From NCBI GenBank assembly GCA_021234155.1, contig JAJEKV010000020.1:4574563-4638562 (forward strand): DNA of 64,000 nt, read 5' to 3'. A program made the position numbers and the translations under genes. This document shows, piece after piece, positions 1 through 10,058 of this stretch. Position 1 is the stretch's first letter. Every line of letters starts with the position of its first letter. The notes below the pieces were generated by a model. That model was not told the origin of the DNA. It was given only the letters and a program-made list of their open reading frames with translations, and searched no databases. The DNA is from Isoetes taiwanensis. Its lineage: Eukaryota > Streptophyta > Lycopodiopsida > Isoetales > Isoetaceae.

Positions 1-1982
1 AGCAGAACGTGACTTTGTGCAGCTGTACTTGTGAGCATTGCTGCTTAAAGTGTGTACTTGGAAAAGGGCATTCAGAAGATCATACGTGCAAGGGGAACCA
101 CAAATGCATTGAGAAATGTACCTATTGTAAAGAACAGAAGACTGGTACTGGCATTTTGGATTGTGGTGATGTTGCTGGCCATGCCAGCTTTCATAATTGC
201 GGTGTTGAAGTCCATACTTGTAGCAAAACCTGTGACTTATATGAAAAGTCTTCTAACTGTAACCACTATTGTGCCAAGAAGGTTGGACATCATGATGAAC
301 ATATTTGCAATTCCCGGCAGCACCTTTGCAATAAAAGTTGTTCTCTTCCTGCATGCAAGAATAACTGCATTCAGCCCATAGAAATGGGTGAACATGATAG
401 CCATGAATGCCATGAAAAGGTATGCCCTTTAAGGTGTAATATCAATGGTTGCAATCGTCAATGTGTAAAAGATCACCTCCATTCATTGGTTTCCACAATT
501 GATGATCATTTCTGTAGTAGTGAGCATCCTTGTATGGAAAAATGCCAAGCGAAAGGTAATTGCGAGGTGCTGACAGAGTTTACCAAACAGAAATCCGTGT
601 TCCATGGGAAAAGGTCTGAATTTGAGTATGAATATGTGACTGAGCAGAATGGGATTAGAAAAGACTGTTGTCTTGCAATACCTCCTTTCAAGTACAAGCA
701 TGAAGGGCCTCATGTACACTCAAAGAATACCAACATAGTGCACTTCTGTGATACTCGGTGCCAAGGTTGTGGATATTTCTGCAATATTCCAATAGATCAT
801 GTTGGATTACATGAAACCATACATGGAAATATGAGGAATATGATATTTGTGGCAGATTCCGAGGATATTGATATTGCAGATAGAAAATATGCATGGGGAG
901 AATCTGGAAAAGCAGAAATGTGCATGATGCACTGCAAAGTCCAGGGGCGTGGCCATGTGCATCTAATAAAATGTGAGAGGCCACCAAGTGTCATTGTAGA
1001 ATGTACAAAAGATGTTGAGAAAGAATCAGGAGCTGCGTGTGCAGGCATTAGATTACCCGAAGGGGCAAGGCACCAAACCAAAGCATATGGTCCCAATTTT
1101 GACGTCAAGAAAGATGAGCTCACACATGAAGCATACTGGAAACACATGCGCTTCAAGGATCCCTGTACAGAACAAGATAGGGAGCAATTTAAGTTATGCA
1201 ATCACTACTGCCCTTCAACAGAACATACCTTGGCGAGCTGCCAGGCCGGCAGATCATACTGTAATGAGAAACTATGGCATGCGCCTGTGCTGACAAAACC
1301 AAAAACAGGCTATCTCAGTAAAGACGGCCATAGATTTGGCTGCAACCACAGCAGTGGCGGAAACGGCAATCACATTATATTTGTGATTGATAGATCAGGC
1401 TCTATGAGCCGCAACGATGCAACACCTTCAATGACAGAATTCATATCCACCCATAACAATCGTTTAGGATGTGTATATGACGCCATAATGAGATTCCTCA
1501 AAACTCGAATTGCCCGAATGATGAATGATACAATTTCTGCAGTCGTATTTAATCAATCTGGCGACATTCCTTTTGAGCGTGAAGACATGGAGGAAAAAGT
1601 AGTAATGAAACTAAAGCAATTCGATGCAAGCGGTTGTACCTATTATTCTGCAGGTCTGGAGAAGGCAGAGGCGATACTGAAGCGTTCTTCGATTGATGAA
1701 GGGGTAAAGAAGAAAAGCCCAGCTATCGTGTTTCTCAGCGATGGCGAAGACGGCGGAAGGGATCCGGTTGAACGTGTGAAAAGGATGAAAGTTATGGAGC
1801 CCAAACTTGTTGTTTCAACAGTCAAGTTTGGTCAGTCCTCTGATAATAAGCGACTGATAGACATGGCAAAGGCTGGGGGAGGTTCTTTCCATCTTACCCT
1901 TGATCAGATTCAGCTGGCCGAGACATTTCAAGGGTTAGCTCGTAGCATACAGCCCCAAGTATCTTCTCTTATAGGTATGTAA
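1..1982 (+). CDS. Cys/His-rich zinc-binding + VWA domain protein (3' part, 5' end outside window)
   Basis: The frame is open from the window edge to a TAA at 1980-1982. The first ATG (9-11) has no upstream stop in view, so the gene probably starts further left. From that ATG 657 residues are visible. Residues 1 to about 190 are dense in Cys/His pairs (patterns such as CEHCCLKC and CTYC), like NFX1-type or RING-like zinc clusters. A middle part has further Cys/His blocks. A von Willebrand factor A domain follows at about 452-645, with the MIDAS start VIDRSGSMS (D461) and a later LSDGED (D578). Known family: Cys-rich plus C-terminal VWA proteins occur in plants, fungi and protists, sometimes behind a large GTPase domain; whether one lies upstream cannot be seen. 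No intron is evident in the visible part. The role is inferred only as metal-dependent protein binding through the VWA domain. Confidence 0.75.
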   Translation, partial: QNVTLCSCTCEHCCLKCVLGKGHSEDHTCKGNHKCIEKCTYCKEQKTGTGILDCGDVAGHASFHNCGVEVHTCSKTCDLYEKSSNCNHYCAKKVGHHDEHICNSRQHLCNKSCSLPACKNNCIQPIEMGEHDSHECHEKVCPLRCNINGCNRQCVKDHLHSLVSTIDDHFCSSEHPCMEKCQAKGNCEVLTEFTKQKSVFHGKRSEFEYEYVTEQNGIRKDCCLAIPPFKYKHEGPHVHSKNTNIVHFCDTRCQGCGYFCNIPIDHVGLHETIHGNMRNMIFVADSEDIDIADRKYAWGESGKAEMCMMHCKVQGRGHVHLIKCERPPSVIVECTKDVEKESGAACAGIRLPEGARHQTKAYGPNFDVKKDELTHEAYWKHMRFKDPCTEQDREQFKLCNHYCPSTEHTLASCQAGRSYCNEKLWHAPVLTKPKTGYLSKDGHRFGCNHSSGGNGNHIIFVIDRSGSMSRNDATPSMTEFISTHNNRLGCVYDAIMRFLKTRIARMMNDTISAVVFNQSGDIPFEREDMEEKVVMKLKQFDASGCTYYSAGLEKAEAILKRSSIDEGVKKKSPAIVFLSDGEDGGRDPVERVKRMKVMEPKLVVSTVKFGQSSDNKRLIDMAKAGGGSFHLTLDQIQLAETFQGLARSIQPQVSSLIGM

Positions 1983-2686
1983 GCTTAATGGTGTTTTTTT
2001 AGTTAAGTTCGATAAGATAGTATCTAGATACGAAAAAAGAAAAAAAAAAAAAAAAAAAAAGCAGAAAAAAAGGAAACTAGTGGAAAGCAATCTTGTACTT
2101 TGCGCACAGAATTTATTTATTATTAGTATTATCAATATTTTACTATTAGAATTTTACTAGAAAAAGTGCCCAACGTTATTATTTTACTAGAAAAAGTGCC
2201 CAATATTGTCTAGACATCTTAAGGTGTCTAAACATAAAAATTGTACTAGGAACCTGCCAAAAAATGGTTAAAGTTATAGATGCATAAAGATAAAATTTAA
2301 TGTATAGTCTAACATTTTTAAGCTCTTCGTTATGGTTGACATCAATAGAGTTGCTTGACATCTAGCATCCAGCTAGCTGGCAAAGCCTTATTCAGTATTA
2401 GAAAGGTGAATAGAATAACGCTGGAACCTTAAACAAATTTGTGGCAAAACTTTGGACAGCTAGAATTCTAGCTTTATTTACCTTGCACTTTCCTTTGTTT
2501 ACATCCAAGAGTTCTGGGAACTAAAAAAAGATGGTGGTCATTGCCATAAAATAAAGCAAGGTTAAAATGTACATGTATGACGGTCAGTCTCTCAAATCAA
2601 TAGGTTCTCTACTTTCTCTCCATATATTACCCACTTTACGTCTCATGCCCAACACTCTACCTATGTACCAACGCTTTTGGATGCAC
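1983..2686. other. AT-rich intergenic stretch with A-tract and 30-bp tandem repeat
   Basis: There is no convincing ORF. An A-rich tract lies at about 2034-2060. A near-perfect 30-bp tandem duplication (core TTTTACTAGAAAAAGTGCCC) lies at about 2151-2203. The rest is AT-rich and unremarkable. Confidence 0.5.
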
Positions 2687-3601
2687 TTATTTGCGCGGTT
2701 CCTCTCCTCGCTTTCGTTTTCTGTCTGAGTGCTTTTCTTTATTTATGCATGCACCTTCTTCTACGTCAAACAATACAGCACAATCTGAACCAATTCCTAA
2801 TGATGTTGCTGCATTTAACTTCTTCTTGGATGAAGTTAAATAAGCCTGGCTTTTTATCCTTGTTAATCTATCCTTAGATAGCCTATCTATATTCATTTTA
2901 TAATCAATCTTCACATCACTCTTGTCTAATAGCTCATCATACACATGTCATAGCTCTGATTGTGCAACCACCTCTTCACTTCCTTCTGGGCTATCATGAT
3001 CACTACTTACCTCCACAATATATGTCTCATCCCCAATGTGGTTGCTTTCTAGTTGCGTATAATAACCAGGATGAAAGAAATCCTCATGCATCCAAGGTTT
3101 GTCCCACCAATTCCTTCCTTTTTTGCTACTACATTGAATTCCAACTGCATTACATAAGTCTTGTGCAATTGCGAATCCTTCCTTCAAAGCATCCACTAAC
3201 TTGGCATCTGTGCTTACAAGCTCATAGTCAGAGAGATCACATACTACTTCCTTTCCATCGACATTAACTTTTCTTTCCAATGCCTGCCAAATATGTTCCT
3301 GTTTTTCATATGCCTTAGGAGAAAGCAACTTCGACAAACTCTGAAATTCAGCCACGCGGTTTAATGCACTTGCGCTCTCTAGTAAATCAGCACCAGTTTA
3401 ACATCCTTCACTTCTCACCATGCCTCCAATTTTGGAGAAGGAGTTCTCACAAACATCAGACCCTGTAGATTCCAATGGAATAGCAAGATGCCTAAAATTG
3501 TCTCTAAAATATCTAATCAGGAGAACAACTGTGGCATGAGCTCTGAATGTCCATGAATGTAATGATCCCTGTAGCTGGGTGTTGTTTCTTAGTAGTGACA
3601 T
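2687..3601 (-). pseudogene. Decayed ORF, transposon-like, with in-frame stops
   Basis: Three minus-strand open stretches (3601-3398, 3355-2948, 2944-2687) share one reading frame and are separated only by stop codons, including a TGA at 2948-2950. Together they would form about 305 codons. The N-terminal stretch has STGSDVCENSFSKIGGM, which resembles the GSD..E..FS..R/G pattern of some eukaryotic transposases (P-element/THAP9-like), but this is a weak impression. The middle is acidic and rich in His/Trp, and the C-terminus is basic (DRKRKRGEEPRK). It is best read as an inactivated transposon or lineage-specific gene. The family is not established. Confidence 0.45.
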
Positions 3602-4430
3602 TTTAAACTATAGAAGTCCATTAACTAAGGTTGTTTAAAACCTCTGCCCATTAGATAAATCTAGACTAATGGGATAGTGCCAAATGGCCCTGCCCATGTG
3701 GCTAAAGGTATATAAGGAAAGAGAAGGATAAGAACGAAATCAGAAGAAGAAGCTTGAAGCAAAGCAAAGGACGGAGAAAGGAACTGGAAGCAAACGGGAA
3801 TCAAAGCGATTATAAGCAGAAGCGGTCTGAGATTAAGAGGTGGGGATGTCTGCTTGTCTGCAATTTCTTGGAGTGTAGCCTTAAGAAAATCAGAGATGAT
3901 GATAGAAAACTGGAATTCAGCTTTAAATCCGACCAAGTAAAATCCATTCTAGTGCGGCCATATGGGTTCTGCTGATTGTTTGAAGTCCGTCTTTCGTTGT
4001 AGAATTCACGAACTCAAGGAACTAAACAGAAATTATTCTCTGCGCTTTGAGGCCGTCTGTAAACCCGAGTCTTAAGCCGTCTGTGAGTTCCTTTTGTTAA
4101 TCCGGTTGCCATACTGCCAATAATCTGTGATCTGAATCCTTGTCCGAAACCGCCTTGGTAATGCAAATTGATTCCCTCTGGTTAGTTGGGTCTTATGCCA
4201 TGATCTGATTCTCGGATAATTCCATCCTGCAACTCTGGGTCCTGTGTAAAGCTCCAACTGATTTTCTGTAGTTTCGGCCTCCTTTTGCAAATGCTCTGCA
4301 CTGCCTTGTTCTGAAAATCCGCCCCTCTGTGCCGAAAATTGCCCTTGGCAGAGTTCCCAGGGGTTGCATGAGCAGAACATTTGAACCCATCCGGCCGGGT
4401 CTGTACCTTGGCCGCCATCTGATCTCGCCA
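3602..4430. other. Intergenic; possible promoter/LTR-like segment
   Basis: A TATATAAG box at 3709-3716 is followed by purine-rich sequence and a short plus-strand ORF (3754-3975, 73 aa, basic) with no recognisable domain. From about 4070 the sequence becomes GC-richer toward the palindrome-bounded unit. No gene is supported. Confidence 0.3.
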
Positions 4431-4465
4431 ACTTTATTGGCTCCCGAAATCGGGTCAATCCGCCA

Positions 4466-4910
4466 AGAGGGTTCGCCTAGGCGAACCCCGAAGATTCGCC
4501 CAGGCGGACCCGGAGGATTCGCCCAAGCGAATTCGCTGGGGACGTATAACCGGCGGAGGCGTTGCTGCCGGTTCGCCTCGGGCGCAACCCAAACCCGGTT
4601 AAGCCGTGCAGCGCCGGGTGGCCGCTCGAAAGTGTACGGGCGCCGGGCGAACCCACAAGGGCCAATTCAAGGGCGCGGGGCGCTGTGGTGGCAGTCCACC
4701 GACGGCATCGGGGGCAGCCCGGCTCGCTAAGTTTAACCCGTGGGCGGCTTGTCAGGCTGGCAGGGGGGCCACCATGCCCCCACAATTTTCAAATGCGGGA
4801 GTTTTTTTTTAACCCCGAAATTTAATGCCCAAGTTTTTTTTAATGCCCAAGTTTTTTTAATGCCCAAGAAAGAAAGAACGATTGAAAGAACGATTCGCCT
4901 GGGCGAATCC
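4466..4910. repeat. Left cluster of GGTTCGC...GCGAACC palindromes
   Basis: Copies are seen at 4469-4488 (GGGTTCGCCTAGGCGAACCC), about 4497, about 4517 and 4892-4909 (GATTCGCCTGGGCGAATC). Arms are 8-9 bp with a 2-4 bp centre, so each copy can form a small hairpin. Confidence 0.75.
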
Positions 4911-5069
4911 TTATACGAGCCTAAGGGCTATTTATGCGCGCCGAGACGTTGTATGCTCATATCGTTTGGGAGGGCGCAGTGCTTCAAAGATCTTTGGTGC
5001 TATAGCATCTTATTCCGCTAAAACAAAAGGCCCATATATGTCTCATATCCTTTTGCATTCTCAATATTG

Positions 5070-5290
5070 AGCATAGGCCTTATTTTTTTGCATTTATCAT
5101 AGGCCATTTTTACAATAGACATTTAGAATAGGATATTTTTAGCACATGCTATTTTTTGCCATAGGCATTTTTTACCATGGGAAGTTTTTTTTACCATAGG
5201 CCAATACCACACGCTATTTCTAACCATAGGCTAATTTTTTTTTACCATAGGCAGTTTTTACCAGAGGCAATTTTTGCCATAGGCAGTAGC
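5070..5290. repeat. Degenerate T-rich minisatellite
   Basis: About ten imperfect repeats of a 17-25 bp unit built on TTTTTACCATAGGCA run through this stretch. They lie just upstream of the acidic ORF at 5343 and contain no coding signal. Confidence 0.6.
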
Positions 5291-5342
5291 AGGTTCGTGT
5301 TGTGATAGACGCTCGTTTGTCTTCCTAGTAGAGTGTCCGAGA

Positions 5343-5810
5343 ATGGCACAGGTAGACACCGACGACTCAGTGAGTCAGATTTCAGATGAAAATGATAGTG
5401 ATTATGGCCTTCATGACACCGAGGATGACACAATGTCAGAGGAGGAAACCGGGGACGATACGGACGATGGGTGGAACCCGCCTGGCCAATCCACTTCACA
5501 AGTTACTCCCACCCAAGATCCCCAAGAACTTGTTCATGAATTGGCCGGTCTCTACCCGGACCCAGTACAATGGCTTCGTGGTGCACCTCAGGTTGGTGGT
5601 TACGCATTCAACGAGTGTGTGTATGCGTTGATGAGGTTGTGCCTACAGCAACACTATGTTCCCCATCCGTCCGAAATAAGTGCTGCTGATCCCCGCCTAC
5701 CCCCAGTCCCGCAGAGAAGCGGGAGGGCACCCGTCGAGAGCCCTCCTGCAAGACCTAGGTGGCGACGCTATCCGACGCCCTCCTCGCGACCGCGGCGAGA
5801 TGCTCGGTGA
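5343..5810 (+). CDS. Hypothetical acidic ORF inside the palindrome-bounded unit
   Basis: This 155-aa ORF has a strongly acidic N-terminus (residues 5-45 rich in D/E/S), then a neutral stretch (about 60-110, VHELAGLYPDPVQW) and an Arg/Pro-rich tail. The tail overlaps a minus-strand ORF and is probably read-through into GC-rich sequence. It could be the first exon of an element-encoded protein. No family was recognised. Confidence 0.25.
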   Translation: MAQVDTDDSVSQISDENDSDYGLHDTEDDTMSEEETGDDTDDGWNPPGQSTSQVTPTQDPQELVHELAGLYPDPVQWLRGAPQVGGYAFNECVYALMRLCLQQHYVPHPSEISAADPRLPPVPQRSGRAPVESPPARPRWRRYPTPSSRPRRDAR

Positions 5811-7119
5811 TCTGCTGGCCGTAGAAGTGGGTGAACACCCTAACCTCCTCCCAGAAGAGGGACTGAAGCTGCAGCCTGGCCGGGATCTGCAAGTGCTCCG
5901 GGAACTGTGCCGACCTTCTGTGCGGCTGGGACCAACCTCGAATGGGTACACACACCAGGTAGCTCCAGATGGTGTGCCTGTCAAACTCTCCAAGGTGGTA
6001 CATGAAGAAACCGCGGGCTCGGTCTCTCATCCATGCCTCAGTTCCCTCGACATTGCGGTCGGGCGGAAATGGCGAGGTCAAAGTGTGTGCCATACCCGTG
6101 CCTGCCATTGCGGTCCTCACTATGTCGTCAAAGACCCTGCCCACTCGGCGGTCAAGATCGCCACGCCGCATGGCGCCCTATGGAAGGAGGGGTGGCCATA
6201 AACAGATCAGCCGGCAACGGACGTGTCCCATGAGAGGGGCCTGCGTCTGACGTAGCCCCTACCTCTGACTGGAACTCGTCCATGTCGTCATGCAATTCAC
6301 TATCGCGGAGGGCGAATGAGGGATCAGTAGGAGTGTGGACGCTGCGGGCTACCGAAAGACTTTGTGAAGATGGACCCTCTTCAGAACCCTCGGGCCGAGA
6401 CTCCCGTATCCCCGAGGAGCTCGGCCTAGCGCCTCGCTCAGGGCAAATGACCAGCCATCCTCCGCGGCAATGGACCGGGCCATTGAGAAGGGCATGTGCG
6501 GGTCCCCGTCCTCCTCCCCGGACTCCACCTCGGCACCAGCTCGCTCTAATGCAACCTTCATAAAGGGGGTTGCATCCTCTCAAGGCCCCGCTCGTCTTTG
6601 TGAGCTGGCCTCGTGGAACATGGCGTCCGGGCCCTCAGGAAAGGCCTCCAAGGCGGCCTCTGGGGTTAGGACATGTTGTAGCCGCATTGTTGTTGCGCCT
6701 TGCCGCCTCGCTTCCCTGTGTCTTGCAGCAGCCTCCAACATACGCGCGGCTTTGGCAGGATCTTCTCGACGTTTAGCTGCCCTCTCCCGCTCGGACACCA
6801 CCCTACCTGCATCTCGCGGTGTCGCGGACCGTGGGGAGAATATGCGTCCGGTGGGCCACCAAAGATCTGGGGTGGTGGCTCGGTGGTGGCCCCATGCTTT
6901 CGTCACGCAGCGTCAAACCCGGAAATCCCGGGTCACGACGTATCCTGTCGGCATAGTGATTGCACCCAGGTGCTGTGCAAATCCACCGCTGCGCAATTGT
7001 TGGGGCCCGGCCGCTCTCAACCGACGTGACCCTGCGGACGAGGCACCAAATGCCATGGTATTCCCTGCCACAAAACAAATACGGTTAACAAGCACACACA
7101 ACAAACCTGGCGGGTTCAA
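5755..7119 (-). pseudogene. GC-rich decayed minus-strand ORFs (element gene remnant)
   Basis: Overlapping minus-strand ORFs (7119-6913, 6906-6580, 6583-6152, 6171-5755) follow one another with frame changes, as if from one gene. The pieces include a coiled-coil-like segment rich in A/R/E (RRQ, AARMLEAAARHREARR), an acidic segment (DSELHDDMDEF) and a C-terminal part with LGEFDRHTIWSYLV. The order suggests a former single protein of about 400 residues in the unit's interior. No catalytic motif is visible. Kinship to hAT or MYB-like element proteins was considered but cannot be shown. Confidence 0.3.
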
Positions 7120-7443
7120 ACAATGTCAGTTGGGGTACCATTCTAGAATGCTACCGATGCGTCCGGGAAGACTGGCGCCGCTCTGTAGGCCAAACGGCAG
7201 GGGACGCTCCTCCATGCCAACTGGTGGAACTGCATCTGAATAAGACATGGTTCTCGACGGTCTCGAATAGATATCTGAGGTACAGGTGAACATTAACGCA
7301 AGCCTGAGTACAAACCTATTGATGCATTGGGGTCTTCACAAAACACAAATAGAACAAATAGCATTTGAATCCAAATCCAAATTAATATGCTTTATTACTT
7401 CCATGCTAGTTGTCATGTCAACCTTAATGTGTGGTTTGCAAGT

Positions 7444-7561
7444 AAACCTAAACCCTAACCCCAACCCCAACCCCAACCCCAACCCCAACCCCAACCCCAA
7501 CCCAAACCCCAACCCCAACCCGAACCCGAACCCCTAACCCTAACCCCTAACCCCTAACCCT
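7444..7561 (+). repeat. Interstitial telomere-like array
   Basis: About 118 bp of CCCCAA and CCCTAA/CCCCTAA repeats, starting AAACCTAAACCCTAACCCC and ending CTAACCCCTAACCCTA. CCCCAA variants dominate the centre and CCCTAA the edges. The apparent Asn-Pro repeat ORF over it is only translation of the array. Confidence 0.85.
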
Positions 7562-7587
7562 ACATCCACTATATAAGTCCATCCCTC

Positions 7588-7800
7588 AATCCTCCTCCTC
7601 CTCCTCAAGTCTCGCCTCCTCCTCCTCCTCCAATCTTCTTGCCCATCTCGTTATAATGGTCCGGCAAGTTAAAGACCACACAGCGCGGTATGTCCCTTCT
7701 AGCAACAATCCTCCTCCTCCTCTTCCTCCAAGGGACGTCTCCACTGACCCCCCTCCTCCTCCTCCTCCTCGCAGGGGCAGCAATCCCCCTACTTCTCCCG
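7588..7800. repeat. CCT microsatellites
   Basis: CCT/CTC trinucleotide runs occur at about 7590-7633, 7710-7732 and 7750-7775. They give rise to the proline-rich or glycine-rich phantom ORFs seen here. Confidence 0.7.
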
Positions 7801-8019
7801 CTCCTTTCACCATCGTCGCAGGGATGAGTGAAAGGGAACTTGATTGCCTTGGCGTGCCGTTCCCTGCGCAAATGAATGATGGTAGAATGGCTCAACGAGC
7901 CAAATAAAGATGAAAACGATCTTTGAAGTGCGGATAATGATGCAAGTGGTTGCATCAAATTGTCACGCCCTCGGCATGGACAAAAAGCGATTAATAATTT
8001 TTGTTTTATGAATGGGAAA

Positions 8020-8180
8020 TAAGTAATAGATTCAATATCTTTAATAGTAGAATCAGTAAATCAAGTAGTAGAATCAGTATGTTTCTAATTGTATCAACAT
8101 CAATATCAATATCAATATGTTTCTAATGAATATCAATAATATCAATATGTATCAATATCAATATCTTTCTAATCAATATC
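8020..8180. repeat. ATCAATATC-type simple repeat
   Basis: Repeated ATCAATATCAATATC and TTTCTAAT units (about 8090-8180) form an AT-rich degenerate tandem array. No gene lies here. Confidence 0.6.
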
Positions 8181-8312
8181 AAGTACTAGAAAAAATAAGA
8201 CGCACCAAATCACTTGAGCTTGGAACCTTGACGAAGTTGAGCGGATGAGCGGTTGAGCGGATGAGCGGACGAAGCGTGAGCCAAAAATATTGGCTCAAAT
8301 GTTGGCTCAAAT

Positions 8313-8836
8313 AAGGGTTCGCTTGGGCGAACCAAAAATTCCTTCCCACCCCCTCCCACTTCGAAATATTCGGTGGCATTGGAATTCGCTTCGAAAAATT
8401 CGGTGGCCTAGGAATTCTGTTCGAAAAATTCTGGGTTCGCTTAAGCGAACCCAGCCTGACGACTGGCGACTGAAGCCTGACGATGTGACGCCGCCGATTA
8501 CACCCGGGGTTCGCCCAGCGACCTGCTGTACTTTTGGGCACCCCCGTCATCGACTCCGACACGCTCGCCATGGACCGTACACCACCAGTTTGACCGGGGT
8601 TCGCCCGAACAAACCCGGTCTGCGGTTCGCACGCCGACACCCGATTCCTGCCGATCCGACCCGCCTCCGCCTAACCCTGGTTCGGGTTCGCTTGGGCGAA
8701 CCCGGTGGGTAGCGCCACCTCACCGCCACCTAAACTTCTTGGGTTCGCCTAGGCGAATCCCTGGGTTCGCCCAAGCGAATTTCCTGGGTTCGCTCAAGCG
8801 AACCCGGCTGGCTCCCGAACTCAATTTCGGGAGCCG
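8313..8836. repeat. Right cluster of GGTTCGC...GCGAACC palindromes plus terminal hairpin
   Basis: Copies are seen at about 8315-8332, 8432-8452, 8690-8703, 8742-8761, 8763-8781 and 8786-8806, with varying centres (TTGG, TTAA, CTAG, CCAA, TCAA). The cluster closes with a 10-bp stem hairpin at 8811-8836 (GGCTCCCGAA / TTCGGGAGCC). Confidence 0.75.
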
Positions 8837-8840
8837 ATCG

Positions 8841-10058
8841 AAGCACCGATCTGATCTCTCACAGTTTTTTTTCTTCTTGTGTTTTTTTATTTAAGGGGAT
8901 ACCAGGGCTGGGTATTACCCTTATTCCCATTACCTTAATATGATAAATATTAGATTTCCAAGGTTTTGGCCATATTGTAGATTTATACATTTATAATGGT
9001 GTTACGAGTAAGGACCTTTGAATATGGGATTATCTTGCTTAGATTTATGTTCTTGCTAGTTTGTTAATTATTGTTGCAATACTTGTCTCATGCTCTAAAA
9101 TAGTATTGCCAAGGCTTATTATTATGTTGCGACATGTGTGTATCTTGCATGAAGGATGTATAATATTTATGGATACAAGAAACTTATCGCGGCGGCCTAG
9201 CGGCCGCCGCGAACGTTTCTCTTCACCAGCTCATCTATACGTGGTAGAACATGCAGGATTTGAACCTACACTTTTTTTTTTGCCCTCGTGTTCAGCGCCT
9301 GCACGATAGAAGGATGCTAACCATAACGATGGTCAATATTTAAGACGTTCGTGCAATTGTGTATTGCAATTCATATAAACTTTGTAAAAATATCTTGGAA
9401 AATGGATTGAAGTTAAATTTTCCTTCTCCAATACAAACGGCTTAGAAGTACTAAAATTTTCCACTGCTCGAGGGAAAAAGGAAGAGTAAAAAACTACTGG
9501 TCCAAGGAAAGCTTTCTTATATTATAGATACACTGCAACCTCTTGCAAGGATTATTTCATCTGTTTATTATCTAAGAAGCACATCCTGATATTCTTGGAA
9601 AGACAAATGGTGTTGTAGATGGACCATCACACTGTTAGCCATGCAAATAACCATAGCATGTCATATTTTTTGAAGCTGATGTGACTTTCACAGACATCAG
9701 AGAAAAGATTTAATGGCAAGCTGGCCATGTTCCTTCAGCTCAGAGGAATTTCTAGTCCTACGCAAATCGACAAAAGAATAGACGGTTTCCAAATGCCAGC
9801 TTCTTAAGCAAAAGGACAAAGGCTTTTCTCGTTCCAGTGACGTAGCCCACATGTTAGCACGGACATGCAATTCTTCTATAACCTATGGTATATTCCCGCA
9901 TCAATTGTAAATTGCTTCTGATCAGTGGCTTGTTATTTAGCCTATATCTAACTTGTAGACCTTGTATCGACACTATTTTTCTTCTGAATTGCTTCATATC
10001 AACTTAGTTTTGGGCAGAGGTGCAATTTCAACTAGCACCTTGTGGAGGGACCGTGGCT
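8841..10058. other. AT-rich intergenic stretch with one strong GC hairpin
   Basis: A perfect 11-bp inverted repeat (9187-9197 with 9202-9212, loop TAGC) stands out in AT-rich DNA. A tRNA-like T-arm on the minus strand lies at about 9250-9270, without a complete cloverleaf. There is no supported gene. Confidence 0.4.

Larger units (their letters stand above)
4432..8840. mobile_element. Putative mobile unit bounded by palindrome clusters
   Basis: Both ends carry copies of a short palindrome of the form GGTTCGCyynrrGCGAACC (left cluster about 4466-4910, right cluster about 8313-8806). Each end also has a 'GGCTCCCGAA' hairpin: the left copy at about 4437-4454, and the right copy at about 8811-8836, where a 10-bp arm is perfectly repeated inverted around CTCAAT. 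The two ends face each other. The interior has raised GC, degraded ORFs on both strands, a minisatellite and a telomere-like array. No transposase family could be assigned and no target-site duplication was found, so the boundaries are approximate. Confidence 0.4.

Noticed and set aside
7336-7537. Asn-Pro / Gly-Leu repeat ORFs
   Set aside because: They are only translations of the telomere-like CCCCAA array in either strand.
4432-8840. Helitron identity for the palindrome-bounded unit
   Set aside because: No TC start, CTRR end or Rep/helicase motif could be seen; hairpins occur at both ends rather than only near the 3' end.
9240-9340. A complete tRNA gene on the minus strand
   Set aside because: A T-arm-like segment is present, but the acceptor arms do not pair, the anticodon loop is too long and a 10-A run interrupts the variable region.
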